NCBI RefSeq assembly: GCF_017052655.1
Contig: NZ_JAFIDC010000002.1
Span: 44,752-108,751 of the forward strand
Length of the DNA stretch: 64,000 nt
Source: Acholeplasma equirhinis
GTDB taxonomy: Bacteria; Bacillota_I; Bacilli_A; Acholeplasmatales; Acholeplasmataceae
Reading direction: 5' to 3'
Shown here piece by piece: positions 18,623 to 27,072 of this stretch (its first letter is position 1; every line of letters starts with the position of its first letter). The translations under genes were made by a program, and so were the position numbers. The notes under the pieces were generated by a model. That model did not search any database, was not told the origin of the DNA, and saw nothing but the letters and a program-made list of their open reading frames with translations.

Positions 18623-18676
18623 ATTCATAAGATACATTTGATAAAGACATTCAAGTCTTTATGTTAGAATAAAGTT

Positions 18677-20140
18677 ATGAAAAAAATATACAGTCTACTT
18701 ACTTTACTTTCAATTATTTTAATCGTTGGATGTGAATCACCAATCATAAATCCGGATTTAATCCCTGATTTTATTGATGAAGTCTTAGAAAGTGAAATCT
18801 ATAAAGATACTGAACTTCCAAAACGTTATTTAGACTATGGTCTAAGGTTTTATGTTGGAGAAGAAGAACTTACAGATTATATCTTAAAAGTTCCTTTTAT
18901 GCTTGAGGATCAATTGATTGAGGTTTACATGGGGGTTCATACTAACTTTTCATCTAAACTCTTTATGAAACAAGTCCTTTTAAAAGCATCTAAACCAGTC
19001 AATGATTTATATATTACAACTAAAAATAATCAAGCAGTGACCTCCAAAGATGTATATCTTGATGGTGAACTTAAAGTGGATCACTCTGATAACTTTAATT
19101 TACCGCTATCAAAAATGTATATTAAAGGTCGTGGTAATTCATCATGGGATTATCCAAAAAAACCATATAGAATCAAGTTTGAAGAAAAAACTTCGATTTT
19201 AGGTATGGCAGCAGCAAGAGATTATGTTCTCTTATCAGAATTTGGTGATAAGTCACTCTTACGTAATTATATGGGACATATGATGAGTAGTTATTTAAAT
19301 ATTGAGCACGCACTTGAAACTAGATTTGTTCATCTTTATTTAAATAATCAATATCTTGGTATGTATCTTTTAACTGAACAAGTTGAATTTGATGATAACA
19401 GATTAAATGTCGATACCTCAGAAGGCAAGAATGGCTTTTTACTTGAGATGGATGTTTATGAAAGACTTGATCAAGGTGATGAGGTTAATATCGATTATAT
19501 TGAATTAAAGAATCGTCCGTTTGCTATTAAAGAACCAAACATGAGAGACTTTGAAGGTTCTGTTGCAACAACAAAAGTTAATTTTATTAAGAGCTATATG
19601 ACACTAGTTTTTAACAATTTAAAGACATCATCTTATGATTCATTTATCGATAAAGCATCCTTTATGGATTACTTTATCATTCAAGAAATCACTAAAAATG
19701 TAGATATTAATTTCTCGTCTGTTTATATGTATAAACGTGAAGGTGAAAAACTTAAAATGGGTCCACTATGGGATTTTGATATTTCAATGGGTAATGGAGA
19801 TTACTATGAATATCAACCGCAAGGCTACTGGGCAATTCATAACATTATGCTTGCTGACTTACTTCAAAATCCAAGTTTTAAGTTGGATTATAAAGTAAGA
19901 TTCTTAGAAGTTATTCAAACATATGAACAAATATGGAAAGATGAACTTACTAAAATGTTCTTACTAATTAATCAAGATGCAAATCAAAACTTTGAACGTT
20001 GGGATATTTTAGAAACATATTATTGGCCAAATACACCTGGTATGATGGAAGCTAATACCCATCAAAAACAATATGAATATTTAATGAGTTGGCTTAACCA
20101 AAGATTTGCGTGGTTAAAAAATAACATTTCAAATTTTTAA
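18677..20140 (+). CDS. CotH-family (spore-coat-kinase-like) lipoprotein
   Basis: 487 residues. Signal peptide with lipobox LIVGC, lipidated Cys19. From about residue 125 a CotH domain follows: KGRGNSSWDYPKKPYRIKF, then LLSEFGDKSLLRNYMGHMM, YLGMYLLTEQVE and GPLWDFDISMGN, the last matching the metal-binding end of the atypical kinase fold. In Bacillus CotH phosphorylates spore coat proteins; here there are no spores, and relatives in non-sporulating bacteria are surface proteins of unknown target. It likely acts outside the membrane. It begins 36 bases after the tpiA terminator with its own, unclear promoter. Confidence 0.8.
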   Translation: MKKIYSLLTLLSIILIVGCESPIINPDLIPDFIDEVLESEIYKDTELPKRYLDYGLRFYVGEEELTDYILKVPFMLEDQLIEVYMGVHTNFSSKLFMKQVLLKASKPVNDLYITTKNNQAVTSKDVYLDGELKVDHSDNFNLPLSKMYIKGRGNSSWDYPKKPYRIKFEEKTSILGMAAARDYVLLSEFGDKSLLRNYMGHMMSSYLNIEHALETRFVHLYLNNQYLGMYLLTEQVEFDDNRLNVDTSEGKNGFLLEMDVYERLDQGDEVNIDYIELKNRPFAIKEPNMRDFEGSVATTKVNFIKSYMTLVFNNLKTSSYDSFIDKASFMDYFIIQEITKNVDINFSSVYMYKREGEKLKMGPLWDFDISMGNGDYYEYQPQGYWAIHNIMLADLLQNPSFKLDYKVRFLEVIQTYEQIWKDELTKMFLLINQDANQNFERWDILETYYWPNTPGMMEANTHQKQYEYLMSWLNQRFAWLKNNISNF

Positions 20141-20189
20141 TATAAGTATCATGATTTAAAAGTCACATAAAAAAAGGTGTAATTGATAT

Positions 20190-20894
20190 ATGATGAAAAA
20201 AATAAATTTGTTCTTAATGGTTTTCGCATTGATTTTAGGACTTACTGCGTGTTTTAAAACTTATGATGACTTGCTTCATAAAAAGAATGTAAGATGGGAA
20301 ACTGAAGATCAAAAGATTTCATTTATGTTTCAAGGTAATATCGAAGGTTTCGGTATTGGAAGTGTTGAAATACTTGATAAAGCAGTTGAAGTATATGTTG
20401 AATTTTACGCATTTAAATTTGTAGATTTAAGATTTTACTCAAATGAAAATGAATTGTTGATACATTTTAATTTACACACAGTGAGTCAAGGTAAGGCTAC
20501 AATTCAAGCAATAACCAATAATACAGAAGATGAAACGTTTGATAATTATTCAGCGGTGATGACCAGATCAGATTTAGAAGATAATGAACTTAATATGAAG
20601 TACTTCTTTGAACAAGAATTTATGTCAGCTCAAGGCAACTATCAAATTCAACTTTTCAGATATAATTACTTTGATTTTTCAATTAATGGTATCTTGAAAT
20701 ATCAAAACGTTATCGATAATATTAGATTTGAATTTATAGATAATGAGGGATTTGTAGTCATAAATAAATCAAATGATCAAAAACTTATTGAGGGTACTTA
20801 CGAAACCTATTACAATAAAATTATTTTAAATATTGAAACAGACTATACAAATAAAGACTTTCCAGAAACACTAGAAATATTATTTATTACATAA
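20190..20894 (+). CDS. Lipoprotein of unknown function
   Basis: 234 residues; signal peptide with lipobox LTAC (Cys21). The remainder is predicted beta-rich and polar, with no motif I recognise. AAAGGTG lies before ATG 20190. It follows the CotH-like gene by 49 bases and may share its transcript. A surface or accessory role is all that can be inferred. Confidence 0.6.
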   Translation: MMKKINLFLMVFALILGLTACFKTYDDLLHKKNVRWETEDQKISFMFQGNIEGFGIGSVEILDKAVEVYVEFYAFKFVDLRFYSNENELLIHFNLHTVSQGKATIQAITNNTEDETFDNYSAVMTRSDLEDNELNMKYFFEQEFMSAQGNYQIQLFRYNYFDFSINGILKYQNVIDNIRFEFIDNEGFVVINKSNDQKLIEGTYETYYNKIILNIETDYTNKDFPETLEILFIT

Positions 20895-20956
20895 ACGGCA
20901 AACTTAAATAATGAATGATTAGAACATAAAAAGTCCCTTTAAAATAGATGGAGGTC

Positions 20957-21000
20957 TACCTCCAAATATTTGATTGGGTATCATTTACCTCCAAATATTT
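20957..21000. repeat. 15-bp direct repeat pair between 20894 and rpsD terminator
   Basis: TACCTCCAAATATTT occurs at 20957-20971 and again at 20986-21000, 29 bases apart. The first copy is also half of a small palindrome GGAGGTCTACCTCC (20950-20963 region). On the minus strand each copy contains GGAGGT, and a 22-codon reading frame follows one of them, which is probably chance. Function unknown; no gene lies in 20895-21064 otherwise. Confidence 0.55.
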
Positions 21001-21014
21001 TATATACCTATAAA

Positions 21015-21040
21015 AAAAGTACTTCGCGAGAAGTACTTTT
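21015..21040 (-). terminator. Terminator of rpsD
   Basis: AAAAGTACTTC (21015-21025) pairs with GAAGTACTTTT (21030-21040), loop GCGA; the A run at 21012-21018 gives the T tract on the minus strand. Lies 25 bases after the rpsD stop. Confidence 0.85.
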
Positions 21041-21064
21041 AATTTATTGTGATCTTGGTTAAGA

Positions 21065-21661
21065 TTATCTGCTGTAGAACTCAACGATAAGTTGTTCGTT
21101 GATATCATGTAAGAATTCATTTCTTTCAGGATATCTTGAGAATGTTCCAACACCATTGTCATCTAATGCAACGAAGTCAACTTTTACATATTGAGCTTCT
21201 TTAGCTTCCTTAACGATGACTAAGTTCTTGCTAGCTTCTTTAAGAGCAATCTTTTGTCCTGGAGCTAAGCGATAAGATGGAATATCAACTTTTGATCCAT
21301 CAACTAAGATGTGACCATGGTTAACAAGTTGTCTTGCTTGTGCACGAGTTCTTGCGAAACCTAAGCGATATACGATGTTATCTAATCTTGATTCAAGAAG
21401 CTTTAAGAAGTTTTCACCTGTTTTGCCTGGTAACTTAGACGCTTCGAAGAAAGTTTTCTTAAATTGTTTTTCAGAAACACCATAAGTGAATCTTACTTTT
21501 TGTTTTTCTTGAAGTTGAACACCGTAGTCTGATAATTTGCTACGACGTCGTCCGTGTTGTCCTGGCGCAAATGGTCTTTTCTTTAACTCTTTTCCTGATT
21601 CAGAAATTGAGTAACCTAAGCGTCTTGATACCTTCCATGTAGAACCGGTATAACGTGACAT
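21065..21661 (-). CDS. rpsD: 30S ribosomal protein S4
   Basis: 16S rRNA-binding protein that nucleates 30S assembly. The start [18 protein letters not shown] is typical, as are [12 protein letters not shown] and the S4 RNA-binding domain ([20 protein letters not shown], then [11 protein letters not shown]). I chose the ATG at 21661 because AAAAAAGGAGGT precedes it; the open frame continues upstream to 21745 without a site. 198 residues, normal. It stands alone in a single-gene unit with a long leader. Confidence 0.97.
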   Translation of the reverse strand: MSRYTGSTWKVSRRLGYSISESGKELKKRPFAPGQHGRRRSKLSDYGVQLQEKQKVRFTYGVSEKQFKKTFFEASKLPGKTGENFLKLLESRLDNIVYRLGFARTRAQARQLVNHGHILVDGSKVDIPSYRLAPGQKIALKEASKNLVIVKEAKEAQYVKVDFVALDDNGVGTFSRYPERNEFLHDINEQLIVEFYSR

Positions 21662-21669
21662 ATTGAATT

Positions 21670-21828
21670 TACCTCCTTTTTTATTTTTAGGGTAAACACA
21701 CCGATCTTTTTCAAATATAATCCATTGAAACCCTTTCAACCCCAAGCAGTTGGAGCATACTTAGTTCACCTTCAGTGCAAGGATATTTATTTGATCAATC
21801 TCAGCCTGCTTTTGACCGCTTATTCATT
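21670..21828 (-). promoter_or_regulatory. Long structured leader of rpsD, possible S4 autoregulatory leader
   Basis: About 160 bases lie between the upstream gene and rpsD. Read on the minus strand it contains GGTGAACTAAGTATGCTCC and GGGGTTGAAAGGGTTTCAA, purine-rich conserved-looking blocks able to fold. In Firmicutes rpsD is repressed by its own product through such a leader. The assignment rests on position and general look; a covariance-model search would decide. Confidence 0.4.
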
Positions 21829-22293
21829 TTATATTAAAGGCCTACTAAAGTCAATGAATTTAGTTAATTTTTCAATGAATTTCTCTAAAAATTCCACTAA
21901 ATCCTTATCAAATCTATCTACGATAGGTGCATCTAAATCTAAAACACCAAAACATGAGTTTTCTTTCATAATTGGCACAACAACTTCACTTTGACTGTTA
22001 GGATCACAGTAGATATGATTCTCTATTTTAGAAACATCTGATACAACTTGAGTTTTCATTTCAGCAAATCCAGTACCACAAACACCTTTGCCTGGAGCAA
22101 TGATGTTACATGCCACTTTTCCTTGAAATGGACCAAGTGTTAATCTTGTTCCATCAAAAAAATAAAACCCGACCCAGTTTAATTTATCGAGTGTTTGATT
22201 TAAGAATGCAGCTGCATTTGAAAATAAAGATAAGTTGTTTGGTTCTGATTTAAATTGATTTTCAGCACTTTCCAACAATAATTCATAATTCAT
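21829..22293 (-). CDS. Free methionine-(R)-sulfoxide reductase (GAF type)
   Basis: Reduces free methionine R-sulfoxide, an oxidative-damage repair step. 154 residues, a single GAF domain. The three redox cysteines are Cys62 (VACNIIAPGKGVCG), Cys72 in the same segment and Cys96 (HIYCDPNSQSEVVVP); their spacing of 10 and 24 equals that of the E. coli enzyme (84, 94, 118). YtsP/MsrC family. It is transcribed divergently from thiI over a shared palindromic promoter region. Confidence 0.92.
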   Translation of the reverse strand: MNYELLLESAENQFKSEPNNLSLFSNAAAFLNQTLDKLNWVGFYFFDGTRLTLGPFQGKVACNIIAPGKGVCGTGFAEMKTQVVSDVSKIENHIYCDPNSQSEVVVPIMKENSCFGVLDLDAPIVDRFDKDLVEFLEKFIEKLTKFIDFSRPLI

Positions 22294-22310
22294 AATATCA
22301 CCATCAATAG

Positions 22311-22330
22311 TATACCACTAGTGGTATAAT
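22311..22330. promoter_or_regulatory. Divergent promoter with 18-bp perfect palindrome
   Basis: TATACCACTAGTGGTATA at 22311-22328 is a perfect palindrome. The plus strand -10 TATAAT (22325-22330) for thiI overlaps its right end and a minus-strand TATACT for the reductase overlaps its left end. The symmetry might be an operator controlling both genes or simply the result of two back-to-back -10 boxes. Confidence 0.5.
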
Positions 22331-22346
22331 AAAAGTTGGTGATTAC

Positions 22347-23591
22347 ATGAAAGAAATTATTTTAGTTAGGTTTGGCGACCTAGTCCTAAAGGGAAAAAAC
22401 AAGCCAACCTTCATCAACCAGGTTAAGAAGTTACTTAGAAGTAAGTTAGATGGATTCAGTGTGAACTTTGAGTATCAACACGATCGCATCTTCATACATA
22501 TTAATTCGGAAGATAAAGAAGAAATTTTAAAACAATTAAGATTTGTTTCTGGTGTACAAAGTTATTCATTTGTATATCGTGTGGAAAAGGATTTAGAAAA
22601 GATTGCAGAAAAAGCAATTGAGATTATCCCTAATGAAATTCCGCTACCAACAACTTTTAAAGTTGAAACTAAACGTGCAGATAAACGTTTCCCAATGACT
22701 TCGACTGAAGTGAGTCAAAAAGTTGCGGGTATGGTTTTACCTAAAATTTCAGGTTTAAAAGTTGATGTTAGAAATCCAGAACACATATTAAATATTGAAA
22801 TTAGAAATGATGGAGCTTTTATTTATATTGGTAAAATTTCAGGTTTAGGTGGTTTCCCAATTGGTATTGGTGGACGTGCCCTTTTAATGTTATCTGGTGG
22901 GATTGATTCACCGGTTGCTGCATATTTAATGATGAAACAAGGGGTAGAGATTGAACTCTTCCATTTTGAGTCTACACCATTAACACCACTTGAGTCTGTT
23001 CAAAAAGTAATTGATATATCTAAAAAATTAGCACCATACATGACAAGAAATAAGATTAAACTACACTTAGTTCCATTTACTAAGATTCATGAAGAAATCT
23101 TAAAATATGTATCAGATCCTTACATCATTACGATCATGAGAAGAATGATGTATCGTCTTGCGGAAAGATATGCCTTAACGCATGATATTCAAGCATTAGT
23201 CAATGGTGAATCTGTTGGACAAGTTGCTTCTCAAACATTGGATTCAATCAATGTTGTTGAAAATGTGACAAACATTCCAATTCTTAGACCAGTGGTTACA
23301 TATGATAAAAATGATATTATTAAACTATCAAAGATGTTAGAAACTTATGATGTTTCAATTCGTCCATTTAATGATTGTTGTTCAATTTATGTTCCAAGAA
23401 GACCAGTTACACACCCTAAAGTAGAATATGCATTAGAAGAAGAAACTAAACTAAATGTTGAAAAATTAATGGAAGAAGCGCTTGAAAACATTCAAACATT
23501 AATGATTAATAAAAATACAGATTTTGAAATCGCACTATATGGGTTTGAAGTTAAGGACGCGATTGAAGCCTATCGAGGAGATAAAAAATGA
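22347..23591 (+). CDS. thiI: tRNA 4-thiouridine synthase ThiI
   Basis: Adds sulfur to U8 of tRNA. N-terminal ferredoxin-like and THUMP domains (to about residue 165), then an ATP-pyrophosphatase domain with the PP-loop SGGIDSP at 183-189. FNDCCSIYVPRRPVTHP is typical for ThiI. 414 residues; the C-terminal rhodanese domain of the E. coli protein is absent, as is usual in Firmicutes, where a dedicated desulfurase supplies sulfur. None is adjacent here, so SufS (11448) or another enzyme may serve. It overlaps the next gene by 4 bases. Confidence 0.95.
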   Translation: MKEIILVRFGDLVLKGKNKPTFINQVKKLLRSKLDGFSVNFEYQHDRIFIHINSEDKEEILKQLRFVSGVQSYSFVYRVEKDLEKIAEKAIEIIPNEIPLPTTFKVETKRADKRFPMTSTEVSQKVAGMVLPKISGLKVDVRNPEHILNIEIRNDGAFIYIGKISGLGGFPIGIGGRALLMLSGGIDSPVAAYLMMKQGVEIELFHFESTPLTPLESVQKVIDISKKLAPYMTRNKIKLHLVPFTKIHEEILKYVSDPYIITIMRRMMYRLAERYALTHDIQALVNGESVGQVASQTLDSINVVENVTNIPILRPVVTYDKNDIIKLSKMLETYDVSIRPFNDCCSIYVPRRPVTHPKVEYALEEETKLNVEKLMEEALENIQTLMINKNTDFEIALYGFEVKDAIEAYRGDKK

Positions 23592-24289
23592 TTAACTCTA
23601 GAGATAACCAAAGATTTAAATCATGGATGAAATTAAAGTTAAAGAAATACCGTGATGAAACAGGGTTATTTTTAGTGTATGGAAAAAAGTTGGTTGATTT
23701 AGCTTTGTCTCACGGAATTGTAGATGAAGTGATTACAACCGATGAGTTTATAGAAGGTACTTTAATTGATTTAAAACTTATGAAAGAATTATCTCAAACT
23801 GAAACCACACATAATATGATGGCGGTTTGTAAAAAGATTTCAAAAAGGATTGAATCAAAAAATGTGCTTGTTTTAGATGACCTACAAAATCCTGATAATG
23901 TTGGTGCCTTATTAAGAAGTGCATTAGCATTTGGATTTAATCATGTTGTTCTTTCTAAGAACAGTGCAGATATCTACAATGATAAGACAATAAGAGCCTC
24001 TAGTGGAGCGATTTTCGACCTATTTATTGAGCGTCTAGATCTTGTACCATTCTTAAAAGAAATGAAAGAAAACAGCTATCAATTATTCGGTGCTGATGCG
24101 CACGTATCAGACAATCAACCAATAGGTTCTAAACCATTTGTTTTAGTGCTTGGAAATGAAGGTAATGGTTTATCAACAAGTGTCAAAGAAGTACTTGATG
24201 GATTTATACGAATTGAAACACAAACTGTGGAAAGTTTAAATGTAGCAGTTGCAGGTAGTATCTTAATGTATGCGTGGGGAGTGAAATAA
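23588..24289 (+). CDS. TrmH/SpoU-family RNA 2'-O-methyltransferase
   Basis: SPOUT methyltransferase for rRNA or tRNA ribose. 233 residues: a short N-terminal substrate-binding region (NSRDNQRFKSWMKLKLKKYR) and the catalytic trefoil-knot domain with the three SpoU motifs LDDLQNPDNVGALLRSA, LVLGNEGNGLS and RIETQTVESLNVAVAGSIL. The target nucleotide cannot be told. ATG 23588 overlaps the thiI stop; its end overlaps the next start (TAATG). Confidence 0.92.
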   Translation: MINSRDNQRFKSWMKLKLKKYRDETGLFLVYGKKLVDLALSHGIVDEVITTDEFIEGTLIDLKLMKELSQTETTHNMMAVCKKISKRIESKNVLVLDDLQNPDNVGALLRSALAFGFNHVVLSKNSADIYNDKTIRASSGAIFDLFIERLDLVPFLKEMKENSYQLFGADAHVSDNQPIGSKPFVLVLGNEGNGLSTSVKEVLDGFIRIETQTVESLNVAVAGSILMYAWGVK

Positions 24290-25185
24290 TGAAGGCTCCA
24301 GTAACTTCATTTTTTGATTATTTAAAACTTGATATAAAGTCTCAAATTGAAATGGCCAAAACCTTAAGTGTTGATGGTTTTATTGTACGTGGTTCTGAAG
24401 GTAGAAACTTAATACAATTCACTGAAGATGAATTAAATCATTTGAAATCAAGTTTTAAGAAGAATGAAATTATAGCTGTTGATCCACTACTTAAGACACC
24501 ACATTTAAATCAACCACGAGAATTAGAAAAATTTAAAGAAGAATTAGAAAAATCTGCGGATCTTGCAAAATCCATTAATTCAGTTTATTTAATTTATAAA
24601 CTACCAATTTTTGATGATATTACGAAACAAAAAGAAGATGTTTTAAGAATTGTCACAGAACATATTGCAATCATTAAAAAACGTAAATTAAATATATTAA
24701 TTAAACAAGCAGATAAACAACCATCAACAACATATAGATACATTTTAGAAATCATTAAAGATAGTAAAGTTCAAATGATTTTTGAACCTGCTTATCTTTA
24801 TGTACAAGGTGAAGCTATTACAGCTGCATTTAGAATTCTTTACGATTATGTTGGTATGTTTATTGTGGATGATAAAGACCCACTGATGTCATCACGATTA
24901 ATTGGAACTGGAAAATATATTGATTTATATGACGTATTTAAACGCTTTGTAAAAAAGGAATACGGTGGTTGGGTTGTATTAGATTCTGGTTTAATTGAAC
25001 AACTCTTTAAAACAACCAAATACAATTGGTTTGAAAAAACTTTATCCAAACAAAAACGACATGAGAATAAAATTCTTTATGATTTTATGCAAAAACATCA
25101 AAATGTCGATATGTCATTAATTATAAAATTACAACTTGCTGTGTTATTCTTAGTGTTCCAAAACAAGAAGATTAAAGTCGATTAA
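24289..25185 (+). CDS. TIM-barrel protein resembling sugar-phosphate isomerase/epimerase
   Basis: 298 residues from ATG 24289, which overlaps the preceding stop. The order of strands and helices suits the AP endonuclease 2/xylose-isomerase-like TIM barrel: an early SVDGFIVRGSE, a middle LEKSADLAKSINSVYLIYKL, then KVQMIFEPAYLYVQGE and IDLYDVFKRFVKKEYGGWVVLD at the end. The usual His/Asp/Glu metal ligands are not all obvious, so enzymatic activity is uncertain. Its direct neighbour is a GH20 hexosaminidase 9 bases downstream, which suggests a role in amino-sugar handling (inference). Confidence 0.55.
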   Translation: MKAPVTSFFDYLKLDIKSQIEMAKTLSVDGFIVRGSEGRNLIQFTEDELNHLKSSFKKNEIIAVDPLLKTPHLNQPRELEKFKEELEKSADLAKSINSVYLIYKLPIFDDITKQKEDVLRIVTEHIAIIKKRKLNILIKQADKQPSTTYRYILEIIKDSKVQMIFEPAYLYVQGEAITAAFRILYDYVGMFIVDDKDPLMSSRLIGTGKYIDLYDVFKRFVKKEYGGWVVLDSGLIEQLFKTTKYNWFEKTLSKQKRHENKILYDFMQKHQNVDMSLIIKLQLAVLFLVFQNKKIKVD

Positions 25186-25194
25186 GGTGAAACG

Positions 25195-27039
25195 ATGAAA
25201 ATAAAGGGATTAAATCCAAGTCTTGCTAAAGGCTTGGATATTTTAAGAAATAAATATAATTTAGATCACTTCATTAATGAGATTCATATTCATGAAGGTT
25301 CATCTTTAAAAATTGATTTTAAAGATAAAGTTTTAAATGTTGAAATTAAACGTCCAAGTGATTTGTTCTTTTCACTTGGATTCGTTTTAAAAAATAAAGA
25401 AAAAGAAGTTTCATTAGAAATTAATAGACGCATTGAAAATCTAACCTACATGGTTGATGTTTCAAGAAATGCTGTCTTAAAAGTTGAGACGTTAAAAAAG
25501 CTCATTGAGTATCTTGCCATCTTTGGTTATAACAATCTGCAACTTTATACAGAAGATACCTTTAAGATGGATGATGAACCGTATTTTGGTTATATGAGAG
25601 GTGCATATTCTAAAGAAGAAATTAATGCAGTAGAAAACTATGCTGCCTTTTTTGGAATTGAACTTGTACCATGTATCCAAACCCTTGCACATTTAAATGG
25701 AATCAGACGATATGGTCTTTATAATCATTTATTTGATACTGCGGATATCTTACTTGTTGAAGAAGATGCAACGTATGAGTTTATTGAAAAAATGATTAAA
25801 ACTGCAAGAGAAAGTTTTAATTCAAATTTCATTAATATTGGTATGGATGAAGCTTATATGTTGGGTCGTGGAAGATATCTTGATAAACATGGACTCGTAC
25901 CTAGATTTGACATCATGGTAAATCACTTAAAACGTGTCATTGAAATTTGTAAGAAATACAACTTCAAACCAATGATGTGGAGTGACATGTTCTTTAGAGT
26001 TGTCAAACAAGATTATTACGGTGATGCAGCGATTCCAAAGGAGTTTTTAGATAAAGTTCCGAGTGAAGTTGAACTACTTTATTGGGATTATTACAAAACA
26101 GATGAAGCACACTATTTAAAGATGTTAGATAAACATCTTCAATTTAACAATCCAGTAAGTTTTGCAGGTGGTGCTTGGAAGTGGATTGGATTTACACCTT
26201 CAAATAGATTTACCCAAACCGCAGCTTATGCGCAAATGTCTGCTATATCTAAAAAGAAGGTTAACCATTTTATGGTAACCTCATGGGGAGATAATGGAAA
26301 TGAAGCGAGTGCATTTTCTGTTTTACCATCCCTTGCATATTACGGATATCTTTCTTATCTGGATTCAAAACTTGGTCAAGATTATCAAGCATTCTTTGAA
26401 GCAACAGTTGGTATTTCATTTGATCGCTTTATGCTCGTTGACCTTGCAAATTATTTATCAAAAGATGTTAAGGACTTAAACTCAGCGAATAAACATTTTC
26501 TATATAATGATATACTTCTAGGTTTAATGGATACAGCTGTTGATAAAAGTTATCCAAAACTTTACAAAAAGCATTTCAATAAATTAAAGAAAGAAATGTC
26601 ATATTTTGGTGAGTTTAAATACTTATTTGATACCCAATTGAATTTACTCAATGTTTTAAGTAAGAAGATTGATTTAGGTGTGAAGTTAAGAGCAGCTTAT
26701 AAAGCAAACGACCATGAAGCATTAAGAAACATCATTAAAGATTTAAAAACTACAAATAAACTAATTTTAGTTTTCCAAAATAGTTTTAAGAATCAATGGT
26801 TTAATGAAAATAAAGCTTTTGGCTATGAAGTTCAAGATCTACGCATCGGTGGTATTAAATCAAGAATTGATACTGCAATTTCTAAAGTAGAAGATTATCT
26901 AGCTGGAAAAATTGAATCAATTGAAGAATTAGAAGTTGATTTACTGGATTACTATGGCGGTATTGAAAACCATCAAAAGGTTAAACATATTGTTGAGTAT
27001 CGTTACTTACCAATTGTATCTGTTGGTGTTAACGTATAA
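25195..27039 (+). CDS. Glycoside hydrolase family 20 (beta-N-acetylhexosaminidase-like)
   Basis: 614 residues with no signal peptide, so cytoplasmic. The catalytic TIM barrel includes LFGYNNLQLYTED-like text (FGYNNLQLYTEDTF), PCIQTLAHLNGIRRYG and the paired catalytic residues Asp218-Glu219 in INIGMDEAYMLGRGRY. MMWSDMFFR and the Trp-rich FAGGAWKWIGF would line the sugar site. GH20 enzymes remove terminal GlcNAc or GalNAc. A long helical C-terminal region (about 420-614) is extra. It would act on imported chitobiose-like or glycan-derived disaccharides. Terminated at 27043-27065. Confidence 0.82.
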   Translation: MKIKGLNPSLAKGLDILRNKYNLDHFINEIHIHEGSSLKIDFKDKVLNVEIKRPSDLFFSLGFVLKNKEKEVSLEINRRIENLTYMVDVSRNAVLKVETLKKLIEYLAIFGYNNLQLYTEDTFKMDDEPYFGYMRGAYSKEEINAVENYAAFFGIELVPCIQTLAHLNGIRRYGLYNHLFDTADILLVEEDATYEFIEKMIKTARESFNSNFINIGMDEAYMLGRGRYLDKHGLVPRFDIMVNHLKRVIEICKKYNFKPMMWSDMFFRVVKQDYYGDAAIPKEFLDKVPSEVELLYWDYYKTDEAHYLKMLDKHLQFNNPVSFAGGAWKWIGFTPSNRFTQTAAYAQMSAISKKKVNHFMVTSWGDNGNEASAFSVLPSLAYYGYLSYLDSKLGQDYQAFFEATVGISFDRFMLVDLANYLSKDVKDLNSANKHFLYNDILLGLMDTAVDKSYPKLYKKHFNKLKKEMSYFGEFKYLFDTQLNLLNVLSKKIDLGVKLRAAYKANDHEALRNIIKDLKTTNKLILVFQNSFKNQWFNENKAFGYEVQDLRIGGIKSRIDTAISKVEDYLAGKIESIEELEVDLLDYYGGIENHQKVKHIVEYRYLPIVSVGVNV

Positions 27040-27042
27040 AAA

Positions 27043-27065
27043 AAGCATACCATTTCGGTATGCTT
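27043..27065. terminator. Bidirectional terminator between GH20 gene and def
   Basis: AAGCATACC (27043-27051) pairs with GGTATGCTT (27057-27065) around ATTTC. An A run lies to the left, giving the T tract for the minus-strand gene def; the plus-strand side is less T-rich. Confidence 0.75.
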
Positions 27066-27072
27066 AGATTAA

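Noticed and set aside
20956..21162. Short minus-strand frame overlapping the end of rpsD
   Set aside because: Overlaps rpsD in another frame and crosses its terminator; no ribosome binding site.
21080..21660. TGA as a tryptophan codon (mycoplasma code)
   Set aside because: Genes across the window end cleanly at TGA (for example oppB, sufS, tRNA and ATPase-operon neighbours) and Trp positions use TGG, so the standard code applies.
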